Assembly (NCBI GenBank): GCA_028289565.1
Contig: JANQPE010000012.1
Location: 1 to 35,916 of the forward strand
Direction: 5' to 3'
Source of the DNA: Parerythrobacter sp.
Lineage (GTDB): Bacteria > Pseudomonadota > Alphaproteobacteria > Sphingomonadales > Sphingomonadaceae
Length of the DNA: 35,916 bases
Shown piece by piece: positions 1 through 8,683 of the stretch. Both the position numbers and the translations under genes were made by a program. The notes beneath the pieces were generated by a model. The model saw nothing but the letters and a program-made list of their open reading frames with translations, searched no databases and was not told where the DNA came from. Numbering within the stretch: the first letter of the stretch is position 1; every line of letters begins with the position of its first letter.

Positions 1-238
1 GGATGGGCAGGCGATCGCGAAATACCTCCAGAGCTTCGGCCGGCTCCGCGATTTCGGCGGTACAGCCTCTGCCGGCACCGTGGAGGCGCCGGAATATCGC
101 ATCAAGTACGGATTTGCCCCCGACAACGAAGAACGGCGCTTCATTGCGGAGCGCTTCGCCGTGTTGCCGCCATGTCGCGGCAATGATTTCCGGGCCGATC
201 CCCGCCGGATCGCCGAGGGAGACGGCGAGCGGAGCCAA
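1..238 (-). CDS. pdxA: 4-hydroxythreonine-4-phosphate dehydrogenase PdxA (N-terminal part, runs off left edge)
   Basis: Only the first 79 or so residues are inside the window. The reading begins LAPLAVSLGDPAGIGPEI, which contains the GDPAGIGPE signature at the N-terminus of PdxA. PdxA is the NAD-dependent dehydrogenase of the DXP-dependent pyridoxal 5'-phosphate pathway. The start is assigned to TTG at 238-236, because an in-frame TGA (the surA stop, 244-242) lies just two codons upstream and no ATG or GTG fits. Only 3 nt separate it from surA, so it is likely the last visible gene of an lptD-surA-pdxA operon, an order seen in many proteobacteria. The rest of the protein cannot be assessed. 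Confidence 0.9.
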   Translation of the reverse strand, partial: MAPLAVSLGDPAGIGPEIIAATWRQHGEALRNEAPFFVVGGKSVLDAIFRRLHGAGRGCTAEIAEPAEALEVFRDRLPI

Positions 239-241
239 GGC

Positions 242-1585
242 TCAGTTATACTCGATATATGCGTCGTTGCGCAGGTCGCGGAGATAGCGTTGGGCTCGCT
301 TGTTGATCCGCTCATCCTCCATCCGGGTCATCATCTGCTCGAAATCCGGCCCGTTATTGGGCTGCGGATCGTCGCGTCCGCACAGCATCAGCACGCGCAC
401 ACCGTCTTCGACCGAACCGAAAGGCGGGGTCGTCTGCCCGATCTGCAAGGCGAGGATTGCGGATTGGAGTTGTGCTGGCAATTGCGCCGCGCGGATCTGA
501 TCGTTGATGACCACTTCGGCACCGATACCCGCTGCGACGCGTTCAGCATCGCCACAGCCGCGCATCGAGCTTACGGCGCTGGCGAATTCATCGACCCGGC
601 GGCTGGCTTCGGCTTCGGTGATCTCCGGGGCGAAGCTGATCGAAATCTGCTTGAGACTGAGCACCGCATCACGCGGGTCCGCGGTCAGGACCTGTTGTTT
701 GTCGATCAGATAGAGGATCGAGAACCCGCCCGGGATTTCGACCGGGCCGACCAGTTGGCCGGGCTGCATTTCACGTGCCACGGCCGCGATTTCCGTCGGC
801 AGCGTAGCCAGACGGACAAAGCCGAGATCCCCGCCGACCGCAGCGGTGGAAGCTTCGGAAAACTGGCGTGCATAGGCGACGAAGCTACCGCCCTGCTGCA
901 ATTGCTGGACTATGCGGCGCGCATTCTGCATCACCGCTTCGCGATTTTCCGGCGTGGCGGAAAGATAGATCTCGCCGAGTCGGTATTCCTCGGTCCCGCG
1001 GGCTGCTTCGAGCCGTTCGAGAACTTCACGCACTTCCTCTTCGGAAACATTCACAAACGGGGCGATGTTGCGGCGAAGCAGGAGCGACCAGGCGATCTCC
1101 CCGCGAATCTGTCGCTTCAGCGATGCGGGTGAGGATTCCATCCCGAGCAGGGTTCGGTTGAAATCATCGACCGAAGTGCCGTTGCGAGCGGCCAATCGGG
1201 CAAAACGCTGCTCGACCTGGTCGTTGGGAATCTCGATTTCCTGCGCCGCGGCTTCCTGAATCTGCAAGGTCTCGTCGATCAGGTTGCGCAACACCTGCAT
1301 GCGCAGGCGGATGAGTTCCTGCTCGCCAATTTCGCCTTGCGATGTTGCTACCACCAGCGCTACGCGGTGATCGACATCGGTACCGGTTATCACGGCGCCG
1401 TTCACCACGGCTGTCGCCTTGCGCATATTGGGGTCGTTGTCCCGCAGCAATTGCACATTCCCGGGGATGTCGAGTGGATTGTCCGCGGATGGCGGCGTTT
1501 CCTGTGTCTGCGCGGTGACCGGGGCTGCTGCGAGCCCGATGGCCGCAAGCCCCGCAAGAAACTTGGTCATGCTGTTTTCGATCAC
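242..1585 (-). CDS. surA: Periplasmic chaperone / peptidyl-prolyl isomerase SurA
   Basis: Predicted 447-residue SurA-type chaperone that escorts unfolded outer-membrane proteins through the periplasm. The N-terminus has a signal peptide (MTKFLAGLAAIGLAAAPVTA, cleavage near AQ). A SurA N-domain follows at about residues 55-190. A parvulin rotamase domain lies at about 200-297, recognisable by GGDLGFV and the GQLVGPVEIPGGF stretch. A second, more degenerate parvulin-like segment lies at about 310-415. Length fits the family (about 430-450). The GTG at 1585 has a GGGA motif 9 nt upstream; an internal ATG at 1570 also gives a good signal peptide with a poorer Shine-Dalgarno, so the start is uncertain by five codons. 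It lies between lptD, whose barrel needs such chaperones, and pdxA. Confidence 0.9.
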   Translation of the reverse strand: MIENSMTKFLAGLAAIGLAAAPVTAQTQETPPSADNPLDIPGNVQLLRDNDPNMRKATAVVNGAVITGTDVDHRVALVVATSQGEIGEQELIRLRMQVLRNLIDETLQIQEAAAQEIEIPNDQVEQRFARLAARNGTSVDDFNRTLLGMESSPASLKRQIRGEIAWSLLLRRNIAPFVNVSEEEVREVLERLEAARGTEEYRLGEIYLSATPENREAVMQNARRIVQQLQQGGSFVAYARQFSEASTAAVGGDLGFVRLATLPTEIAAVAREMQPGQLVGPVEIPGGFSILYLIDKQQVLTADPRDAVLSLKQISISFAPEITEAEASRRVDEFASAVSSMRGCGDAERVAAGIGAEVVINDQIRAAQLPAQLQSAILALQIGQTTPPFGSVEDGVRVLMLCGRDDPQPNNGPDFEQMMTRMEDERINKRAQRYLRDLRNDAYIEYN

Positions 1586-1716
1586 GTAGTAAAGTCCCGT
1601 AAATAACGCTCTTGGGCGTTCAGATTACCATGGCGACTGGCCGAAACCGGCTTAACCGTTGCTGAGTAGAGCGCCGATAGCCTGTTTGCGGCGCGCTGCC
1701 AATTCCATCTGGGAAA

Positions 1717-4002
1717 CTACCGGAATCCCAGGTTGCGGAGTGAGAAATAAAGCTGGAAGGTATTGCCGCGCTGCGCATCGCCCGAAGTGATGTAGTCGCG
1801 TCGCCAGGTAAGGCCCAGTTCGAGGCAATCGTCCTGATATGCGATACCCAAGCGGGTGCGGACCGGCTCGAAGCCATCAGAGGTGAAGGTCGGATCTTCG
1901 TTGCGATCAGTGAGGTTGAACACACCCGAACCGAATATCGACCAGTAACGCGCGAACGCGACACGGGTGGCAAGGCGCAGTTCCTCGCGATCCTGCAAAT
2001 CCTCGATATCGGCCGCAATATTGCGATTCAGCCGGAGATAGCCGATTTCGGCATAGGTCCGCTTGTTGCCGATTGTCGCATCGAATTCGTTGCGGCGGAC
2101 CGCCAGATTGTCCTTGTCCAGCCGGAAACGGTGCGTGAATTTGAGGAAATCCCTGTACCGCAACTCTGTTCGCCCGACGAAATCGGATACACGCTCGCTC
2201 AGGCCGGTGCCGTCAACCAGGATATCGGTGTCCTTGTCGAGCCGGTAGGATTGGCCGATCGTGCTGCTTATTCGCCAGCCGGGGCGCTGTAGCTCCCAGT
2301 CGAAGCCATAGGTGACACGTGCTCCATCCTCGATCCGGTCGTAGCCGGGGAAGCGGTTGAGGGCGAAAAGGTTGGAATCTTCCAGGTCGATGGCTCGCGC
2401 ATCCTCGTTCGGGATGGCGAGATTGCGGATTGGCGGAGTCGCGACGAATTGGATGCGTGGCGTGAACACCTGCGTTCCACCCAGCGCCTCGCCCACGAAG
2501 GGCCATTCGATATCGAGCGCGGCCAGCGCCACGCCGCGTGCCTGCCAACCGGGATTGCCGCGATAGATCGCGGTTGCTGTCAGTCCCGTTTCGTCGGTAT
2601 GGTAGACATCTCCCCGCACAAGCGCGCTGGCCGTCACGATTTGGCCGAGTCTGGTTATCTTGCTGAGATTCCACTTGGCCCCGGCAAAGGCACGCTGCGT
2701 GTCCTGCCCCTCATCACGGATAATATTGAGCGAATTGAGTTGCAACTCGAGTGTTCCGCCCAGGCCGGCCGGCGTTTTGATCCGCCGCCGGAAATCGATC
2801 AATGGCAGCGCGACCGGAACCTGACCCTGCGGTTGACCGAGGCGGAGTGTCTGTGTCGCCCAGCCTTCGAGCGAGAAAAACGAATTGTCGTCGATCCTTT
2901 CGAGTGCAAAGGTGGACCGCAACCGGTCGTCCCGGCTGATATCGTAACGGCGCAGGAAGGTACGGTCGCTCGCGAGTCTGACTGAGCCGGTGAAACTCCA
3001 ATTCGGATCGAACTGGAACTTGCCGTTCGCAAACAGATAGCCGCGCGGATCGCTTTCGCCGGTGGCAACCCCGGTAAAATTGGAGATACGGCGGCTATGC
3101 GTGGCGTAGCCGGTAATCTGGTAAGCACCCTTGCTGGTCAAGTGCCTCCACTGGCCCGATACCATCGGAGGCGCCTCGGTGAACAGGCTGACCCCGAGCG
3201 ACAGGTCCTTGTTGTCGTCGAGCCGCCAGTAATAGCTGCCGGACACCTCGATACCGTTGGATTCGGAAATTCTGAGATCGGGAATCAGAAAGCCGGAGAC
3301 TGCGCGTCCGTCCGTTCGGACGGTCAGGCCGGGCATCGGCAGCAGGCGCATCCCGAACAGCTCGAGGAAGGCTCCCTTGAATCGTATCCGATTGTCCTTG
3401 GGGTCGTAAGTCACCCGGTCGGCAGTGATGCGCCAACTGGGGGTTTTCTCGCAGCCTTCGGGATCGACCACGGCGCAACCGCTATATGCGGCATTGGACA
3501 GGACGATCGCCCCATCTTCGCCGCGTTCGCCGCCCGTGGCCGCCAATCGCCCGCCTTCGCGCAAGGCGAGCAAAAGATCCTGCATCGCGCCGGCCTCGAA
3601 CTTGTCTGTCAGTTCGATGCTTTCGGAATAGAGCTGATTACCCTCCTGGTCGACAAAACGGACATTGCCCTGCGCCATGATCATGCCGCTCTTGCGGTTC
3701 CATACCACCTCGTCGGCGCGCACGGATCGGTCATCGCTACGCAGAATGACATTGCCGCTCGCAGTGACGGTATCGCCTTCCGAATCATAAGCGAGATTAT
3801 CGGCCTCGAAATCGATTTGCCTCTCGCCTTGCTCGGCCTGGGGTACAGTGGTCGCATCTGCCGAATCCGGCTGTTCGACAGATGCCTGCGCTGATGCCGT
3901 GTTGATGCATGCCAGCGCAAGTAGGCCGGCAAGCACCGTCACTCTGTTCCGGGCCAGACGGTGCGCAGGGGTTTGCAACAGGGTCTGCAGGGCGGACGGC
4001 AT
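1717..4002 (-). CDS. lptD: LPS-assembly outer-membrane protein LptD
   Basis: About 761 residues from the ATG at 4002. It is the outer-membrane beta-barrel that inserts lipopolysaccharide into the outer leaflet together with LptE. After a signal sequence (VTVLAGLLALACINTASAQ) comes an OstA/LptA-like beta-jellyroll (IDFEADNLAYDSEGDTVTAS, then SDDRSVRADEVVWNR). The remainder is the long barrel, ending in an aromatic strand and Arg (LRNLGFR). Cysteines in the SGCAVVDPEGCEK loop and in QDDCLELG near the C-terminus could form the inter-domain disulfide known for LptD. An upstream ATG at 4044 is in frame but would add an unlikely basic extension with a Shine-Dalgarno directly abutting it. It is divergent from pepA and 131 bp upstream of surA. 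Confidence 0.92.
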   Translation of the reverse strand: MPSALQTLLQTPAHRLARNRVTVLAGLLALACINTASAQASVEQPDSADATTVPQAEQGERQIDFEADNLAYDSEGDTVTASGNVILRSDDRSVRADEVVWNRKSGMIMAQGNVRFVDQEGNQLYSESIELTDKFEAGAMQDLLLALREGGRLAATGGERGEDGAIVLSNAAYSGCAVVDPEGCEKTPSWRITADRVTYDPKDNRIRFKGAFLELFGMRLLPMPGLTVRTDGRAVSGFLIPDLRISESNGIEVSGSYYWRLDDNKDLSLGVSLFTEAPPMVSGQWRHLTSKGAYQITGYATHSRRISNFTGVATGESDPRGYLFANGKFQFDPNWSFTGSVRLASDRTFLRRYDISRDDRLRSTFALERIDDNSFFSLEGWATQTLRLGQPQGQVPVALPLIDFRRRIKTPAGLGGTLELQLNSLNIIRDEGQDTQRAFAGAKWNLSKITRLGQIVTASALVRGDVYHTDETGLTATAIYRGNPGWQARGVALAALDIEWPFVGEALGGTQVFTPRIQFVATPPIRNLAIPNEDARAIDLEDSNLFALNRFPGYDRIEDGARVTYGFDWELQRPGWRISSTIGQSYRLDKDTDILVDGTGLSERVSDFVGRTELRYRDFLKFTHRFRLDKDNLAVRRNEFDATIGNKRTYAEIGYLRLNRNIAADIEDLQDREELRLATRVAFARYWSIFGSGVFNLTDRNEDPTFTSDGFEPVRTRLGIAYQDDCLELGLTWRRDYITSGDAQRGNTFQLYFSLRNLGFR

Positions 4003-4103
4003 GGCTTGCCTATCGCACCGCCCGCGCCTAATCGCAATCGCCATCCTGCAGGTGGTGCCGCATTGGCGACAACTCCCGGCGCAACGATATATCCGGAGAC
4101 TCC

Positions 4104-5561
4104 ATGAAGATCAGTTTTACCGACTCGCTTCCCGCCGACACGAAGCTTGTCGCGCATGTCGTGAGCAAAGGCGCATTGCCCGATAGCCTGGAGAATGTGC
4201 TTGCCGCGGGCGCGAAGGCTGCCCGTTTCAAAGGCAATGCCGGACAGGTGTTCGAAGGGTTTGCCGAGCGTAATGGCAAGGTGGTTCGTATCGCCCTGGC
4301 CGGAAGTGGCGACAAGGATGCCGGAGATCGCATGGCAAAACTGGAAAAGGCCGGGGCGGGGCTTGCCGCGAAGTATTCGACATCGGGCGAAAGCACGGTC
4401 GTGCTCGACATATCCGATAGCGGGTTGGGTGCGGAAGAAGTCGCCGCGGTTCTGCTCGGCCTGCGTCTGCGCAACTGGCGGCACGATACTTATCGCACGA
4501 AGCTGAAGGAAGAGCAGAAAAAGACGCTTGAAGCGGTCAAGATCGTCGGGGCGCCCACAGGAGCCGAAACTGCCTGGGCAGATGCCGAGGCTGTTGCCGA
4601 AGGTGTCGAATTTACCCGCGAGTTGGTGGCAGAGCCGGCCAACAAGGTCTACCCGCTCAGCTTCGTCAGGAAGGTCCGGGAGCGGTTCGATGGAACCGAG
4701 GCCGAGATTACCGTGCTTGACGAGGAGCAGATGGAAGAACTCGGGATGAACGCCCTGCTCGGTGTCGGGCAAGGCTCCGAACAGCCTTCGCGCCTGCTTG
4801 CCGTGCGCTGGAACGGGGGTGGTGCGGAACGACCGACTGTTTTCGTCGGCAAGGGTGTCACATTCGATACGGGTGGAATCTCGCTCAAGCCGGGCCCCGG
4901 CATGGGAGACATGAAATGGGATATGGGCGGCGCGGGCGCCGTGGCCGGTGCGATGCTGGCATTGGCCAAACGCAAGGCCAAGGCGAATGTCGTCGGCGTC
5001 ATGGGTCTTGTGGAAAACATGCCCGATGGCAAGGCGCAGCGACCGGGCGATATCGTCAAGTCGATGTCGGGCCAGACGATCGAAATTCTCAATACCGATG
5101 CCGAGGGGCGGCTGGTGCTGTGCGATGCGCTTCACTGGGCCCAGAAGGAATATCGACCGGACCGTATTATCGATTTCGCAACTCTGACGGGTGCGATGAT
5201 CATTGCGCTAGGCAACGAACATGGCGGTGTCTTCGCCAATGACGATTCGCTGGCAGACGATCTGCTGTCGGCAGGCAGGCAGAGCGGCGACAAGCTGTGG
5301 CGGATGCCGCTCGGCCCGGCCTATGACAAGCTGATCGACAGCCCGATCGCCGACATCAAGAATATCGGTCCGCGTCCGGCGGCTTCGGTCACCGCCGCAC
5401 AGTTTCTGCAACGGTTTATCGAAGACGGTACCGCTTGGGCGCATTGCGATATCGCGGGGATGGTCTGGGCTGACAAGCCGGGCGCGACGTGGGGCAAGGG
5501 TGCCACCGGTTTCGGTGTGCGACTGATCGACCGTTTCGTGCGCGAGACGGTCGAAAAGTAA
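4104..5561 (+). CDS. pepA: Cytosol (leucyl) aminopeptidase, M17 family
   Basis: 485 residues, the normal size for PepA. The enzyme removes N-terminal residues from peptides using a two-metal centre and works as a hexamer. The C-terminal catalytic half shows GKGVTFDTGGISLKP and the M17 signature NTDAEGRLVL, which carry metal-binding and catalytic residues (Lys, Asp, Glu, Arg). The N-terminal half (about 1-150) is the variable macro-like domain. The ATG at 4104 is preceded by GGAG five bases upstream. Some PepA proteins also bind DNA, but nothing here shows that. holC follows after 3 bp, the same pairing as in enterobacteria. Confidence 0.95.
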   Translation: MKISFTDSLPADTKLVAHVVSKGALPDSLENVLAAGAKAARFKGNAGQVFEGFAERNGKVVRIALAGSGDKDAGDRMAKLEKAGAGLAAKYSTSGESTVVLDISDSGLGAEEVAAVLLGLRLRNWRHDTYRTKLKEEQKKTLEAVKIVGAPTGAETAWADAEAVAEGVEFTRELVAEPANKVYPLSFVRKVRERFDGTEAEITVLDEEQMEELGMNALLGVGQGSEQPSRLLAVRWNGGGAERPTVFVGKGVTFDTGGISLKPGPGMGDMKWDMGGAGAVAGAMLALAKRKAKANVVGVMGLVENMPDGKAQRPGDIVKSMSGQTIEILNTDAEGRLVLCDALHWAQKEYRPDRIIDFATLTGAMIIALGNEHGGVFANDDSLADDLLSAGRQSGDKLWRMPLGPAYDKLIDSPIADIKNIGPRPAASVTAAQFLQRFIEDGTAWAHCDIAGMVWADKPGATWGKGATGFGVRLIDRFVRETVEK

Positions 5562-5564
5562 GGG

Positions 5565-6011
5565 GTGCGGGCGCTGCGTGTCGGATTCTACCTTTCGCCA
5601 GGCCGGCCGGTAGAGCGCGTTTTGCCGTTGATCGCCCATGCCGCCTGCAAGGCGGGGCAGCGCATGCTGGTGGTGGCGGAAGATGCGGCTTTGCGGGAAC
5701 GGCTCGACAAGGCGCTATGGGAACACGCTCCCGAAGCTTTTCTGGCCCATGGCGCTTCCAACGAACCCCATGCCCGGCACCAGCCGCTCTTGCTGTCGGA
5801 GAGTTGCGAGGCCGCCAACGGAGCGCGGCTGATCATCTTCGCGGACGGCGAATGGCGTGACGAGGGCGAGAATTTCGAGCGTGCATTCCTGTTCTTCGAC
5901 GATGCGGGGCGCGATGCGGCAAGGGAGATCTGGCGCAGGTTCGACCAACACGATGACGTGGAGCGTGAATTTCACGAACTCGAAAGCGGTAAATGGGTGA
6001 AGAAGGTCTGA
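5565..6011 (+). CDS. holC: DNA polymerase III chi subunit HolC
   Basis: 148 residues beginning at a GTG directly behind the pepA stop (TAA, then GGG before the start). The protein matches HolC: an N-terminal strand plus VERVLPLIAHAACKAGQRMLVVAEDAALRERLDKALWEHAPEAFLAH pattern in its opening half, a GARLIIFADGEW strand and the ERAFLFFDD motif. Chi belongs to the clamp-loader accessory pair chi-psi and contacts single-strand-binding protein; psi is not recognisable in the window. The very short gap to pepA suggests co-translation. Confidence 0.85.
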   Translation: MRALRVGFYLSPGRPVERVLPLIAHAACKAGQRMLVVAEDAALRERLDKALWEHAPEAFLAHGASNEPHARHQPLLLSESCEAANGARLIIFADGEWRDEGENFERAFLFFDDAGRDAAREIWRRFDQHDDVEREFHELESGKWVKKV

Positions 6012-6068
6012 TTTGGCGCGACGCGCCCGAAGCGCTACGAACTGCAGCATCCATCAGGGAGACGATCC

Positions 6069-6566
6069 GTGAAGAGATTTGTCACATGTACCGCCGTTAT
6101 CGCACTTGCCGCCTGTAGCTCGGAACGGTCCGGAACATTCGAAGGCGAGGGTGGAACGACAGGCAATTATGCCGTGGATGAAGACGACGGTGCCGTCACT
6201 GCCGAAATCCGGACCGAGGATGGTATTGCAACGCTGCGGTCAGGGGAATCGGTTGCCCCCGACCTCCCGGATGGTTTCACCGTTTACCCCGGTGCGAAGG
6301 TGCTCAGTTCGACCAACTTTTCCCAGGCTGGCAAGAAGGGAGCGATGGTGCTTCTCGAAAGCGAGGCCGATCCCGAGGCGATGGCCGAATTCTATCGCAA
6401 GCAGGCTGAAAGCGCCGGGATCGAGGTCAGGATGGAAATGAGCATCAACGATGGCAAGATGATTGCGGGAGAATCGGATGGCGGCCTCACCTTTTCGTTC
6501 AACGCTACGCCGGAAGACGGCAAGACCAACGCTCAATTGATGATCGGCACCAATCTCGGAGGCTAG
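6069..6566 (+). CDS. Predicted lipoprotein of unknown function
   Basis: 165 residues starting at GTG 6069. A lipobox (VIALAAC, Cys at about residue 16) directly follows a short hydrophobic signal, so it is probably lipid-anchored and periplasmic. The mature part begins with a Gly/Asp/Glu-rich, probably flexible stretch. It then has a compact domain (DGFTVYPGAKVLSSTNF, EADPEAMAEFYRKQAESAGIEV) that resembles the small alpha/beta domains found in many uncharacterised sphingomonad lipoproteins. I cannot assign a function. It sits 57 bp downstream of holC and may have its own promoter. Confidence 0.75.
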   Translation: MKRFVTCTAVIALAACSSERSGTFEGEGGTTGNYAVDEDDGAVTAEIRTEDGIATLRSGESVAPDLPDGFTVYPGAKVLSSTNFSQAGKKGAMVLLESEADPEAMAEFYRKQAESAGIEVRMEMSINDGKMIAGESDGGLTFSFNATPEDGKTNAQLMIGTNLGG

Positions 6567-6659
6567 GCGGTCCGGTTTCGGGGTTGCAGTGGATGAGGCG
6601 CGGCGCTAGGGGCGCGCGCGAAACCTCCTCCCCCTTTGTATGTTTGCAAGGAATATCCC

Positions 6660-7082
6660 ATGGCGGTCACCCGCACATTCTCGATCATCAAGCCCGACGC
6701 CACACGCCGCAATCTGACCGGCGCGGTCACGAAAATGCTGGAAGATGCCGGCTTACGCGTTGTTGCATCCAAGCGCATTCACATGACCCGCGATCAGGCC
6801 GAGGGTTTCTATGCGGTCCACAAGGAACGCCCTTTCTACGGTGAACTGTGCGATTTCATGACCTCCGGCCCGGTGGTCGTGCAGGTGCTGGAAGGCGAGG
6901 ATGCCGTGAAGCGCAATCGCGATATCATGGGCGCAACCAATCCTGCCGATGCCGACGAAGGCACGATCCGCAAGTCTTTCGCGGAATCGATCGAAGCGAA
7001 CACGGTTCATGGTTCGGACAGCGACGAAAATGCGAAAATCGAAATCGATTTCTTCTTCGGCCAAGACGAAATCGTCGGCTGA
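6660..7082 (+). CDS. ndk: Nucleoside diphosphate kinase
   Basis: 140 residues, exactly the typical bacterial Ndk length. The enzyme transfers the gamma phosphate from ATP to nucleoside diphosphates through a phosphohistidine. The N-terminus [10 protein letters not shown] and the active-site motif NTVHGSDS (His117) are both intact. The ATG at 6660 is chosen because AAGGA lies 8 nt upstream and because the family starts at this point; an in-frame upstream start at 6636 would add eight foreign residues. A strong Rho-independent terminator follows at 7109-7147. Confidence 0.97.
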   Translation: MAVTRTFSIIKPDATRRNLTGAVTKMLEDAGLRVVASKRIHMTRDQAEGFYAVHKERPFYGELCDFMTSGPVVVQVLEGEDAVKRNRDIMGATNPADADEGTIRKSFAESIEANTVHGSDSDENAKIEIDFFFGQDEIVG

Positions 7083-7108
7083 CCGGCTCGAAACCAGCCT
7101 GAAAAAGC

Positions 7109-7147
7109 AAAACCCCGCCGCATCAACCCGGCGGGGTTTTTGTTTTT
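7109..7147 (+). terminator. Rho-independent terminator of ndk
   Basis: A perfect 12-bp inverted repeat (AAAACCCCGCCG, 7109-7120, with CGGCGGGGTTTT, 7129-7140) encloses an 8-nt loop. TGTTTTT follows at once. It lies 26 bp after the ndk stop. Confidence 0.92.
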
Positions 7148-7218
7148 GATCCAACGCAAGGCACGTCGAGCCAATGCGGCTAGAATAACCGTATAGATTG
7201 CGATTCAGGGAGACGCGA

Positions 7219-7473
7219 ATGTCGCATACGCCGCATGAACTTGCCGATGAATTCCCGCAGGATACGGAGATTCTTCATCACCTGAAATTGGGTAATGGGC
7301 ACTTCGCCAAGCTCTCCGAGTGCTACCACGCGGTAAACCGCGAGATCCACCGGATCGAAAGCGAGGTGGAAGCGGCATCGGATGAGCGCGCCGAGGATCT
7401 CAAGAAACAGCGGCTGGGCCTTCTCGATGAAATTGCCTCGATCGTGAATACTAAGAAGGCTTCGGCGGGTTAG
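7219..7473 (+). CDS. YdcH-family (DUF465) small protein
   Basis: 84 residues, largely helical and charged. It matches the DUF465/YdcH pattern: LADEFPQ, LKLGNGHFAKLSECYHAVNREIHRIE, then a basic helix LKKQRLGLLDEIAS. Members are short predicted coiled-coil hairpins of unknown function, common in alphaproteobacteria. The ATG at 7219 has GGGAGA about 6 nt upstream; an in-frame TTG at 7198 lacks such support. It converges tail to tail with the sulfotransferase gene, leaving one base between stop codons. Confidence 0.85.
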   Translation: MSHTPHELADEFPQDTEILHHLKLGNGHFAKLSECYHAVNREIHRIESEVEAASDERAEDLKKQRLGLLDEIASIVNTKKASAG

Positions 7474-7474
7474 G

Positions 7475-8683
7475 TCAGGCCGCCCACCTCGAATTCTTCC
7501 CGAATTCATTCAGGTGTTTGGCATGCTCCTTGTGCGAGCCCGCCTCGCCAGCTTGCATCTCGCGCTGCATGGCAACCATTGCCGCATCGCTTAGCGGCAG
7601 GCCGAGTTCGGCGTATATCCGTTCGATCTCAGTCTGCCAGTTTGCCCCCAACTCATCGAAATGGACTTCGGCCACCGGCCCTTTGAAGCCAGCAAGCCCG
7701 GCCGCCATCCGATCGGATCGCAGTGCCAGCTTGCGCTCCCATTCCGTCTCAATGACGTCGAGGTCGACCTTATCGGACTGGATCGCCATCTGGTTGGCAA
7801 CGAGCGATACCGAACTGCGCAATGTTTCCCGGTCGCAGCGGCGGGAGATGACTAGCCTGGCGTTTGGGAACTGTTCCAGTATTGCGGCAAGATCCTCGGC
7901 AAACTGCGGTGTCTTGAGCACTCTGGGCCGTCCTGCATTGCCCCGGTGTGCGGCATCGGTGCGCAGGATGCGGGCCAATTCGCGATAGATTGGTGCCGGA
8001 TCGCGTGCCTCGCCGAGGCCGGTGAAAGACGGAATATGCCATTGCGCTTCGTAGGCACTGTGATCGAGCGCGCCGGCAAGCCAACCGAGTTCTTCGTCCG
8101 CACGCGCGGCGCTGAAGGGGTGGATCGTGTCGATCCAGGGATCGAGCCGGCGTGCCATGAACAGTTGGAGGCCACCGCGCAAAGGGCGAAAATCGGGCTT
8201 TTCGGGCACTGGGTGCCAACTGTCGCAGAAACGCGTGGAAGCGTGCGCCGGATCGGCTGCCAGCAGGCGATGGATACGCGTGGTGCCTGATCGCATCTGT
8301 CCGGCGACTATGATCGGTGGTGCGATGCCGGTTTCCGGTAACTCGGGGTTCCTGCGCCACAGTGCCCCCAGGGCAAAGCGTTGCCTGATAGCGCGGACCA
8401 TCAGGCCATAGGCGAAAGCCATGCCGACCGAATTGAGCGAGGCTTCGCTGACGACGGCTTCGCACAGGGCTTCGAGACGTTCGCGAAAATCGGTTACGTC
8501 CTCAGGCACGCGGCCGCCACTTTCGTCTTCGGGCAGATGCCCTCTGGCACCACGCCGGATCAGTTCCTCGGGATCAAGAGGAGGAGGAGGCATCCAGCCT
8601 TTCCCCCAACCGAGCGAGAGAAGGCGGTCAAGCCGGTCGACCAAGGAAGCCCGCGCCAGGGGATGAGGCCGCGGCAGAGCCAT
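7475..8683 (-). CDS. Sulfotransferase-family protein
   Basis: 402 residues. The motif GQMRSGTTRIHRLLAADP (about residues 127-144) is the 5'-phosphosulfate-binding loop of PAPS-dependent sulfotransferases. A downstream NARLVISRRCDRETLRSSVS segment resembles the 3'-phosphate-binding region. This supports transfer of a sulfuryl group from PAPS to an unknown acceptor. No signal peptide is visible, so it is probably cytoplasmic. Its ATG (8683) overlaps the purN stop (8685-8683) by one base, which suggests translational coupling with purM-purN. The link to purine synthesis may only be co-expression. The acceptor cannot be deduced. Confidence 0.82.
   Translation of the reverse strand: MALPRPHPLARASLVDRLDRLLSLGWGKGWMPPPPLDPEELIRRGARGHLPEDESGGRVPEDVTDFRERLEALCEAVVSEASLNSVGMAFAYGLMVRAIRQRFALGALWRRNPELPETGIAPPIIVAGQMRSGTTRIHRLLAADPAHASTRFCDSWHPVPEKPDFRPLRGGLQLFMARRLDPWIDTIHPFSAARADEELGWLAGALDHSAYEAQWHIPSFTGLGEARDPAPIYRELARILRTDAAHRGNAGRPRVLKTPQFAEDLAAILEQFPNARLVISRRCDRETLRSSVSLVANQMAIQSDKVDLDVIETEWERKLALRSDRMAAGLAGFKGPVAEVHFDELGANWQTEIERIYAELGLPLSDAAMVAMQREMQAGEAGSHKEHAKHLNEFGKNSRWAA

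Noticed and set aside
3939-5135. Minus-strand open frame antisense to pepA
   Set aside because: It covers the conserved M17 catalytic motifs of pepA on the other strand, and no ribosome site or family match supports it.
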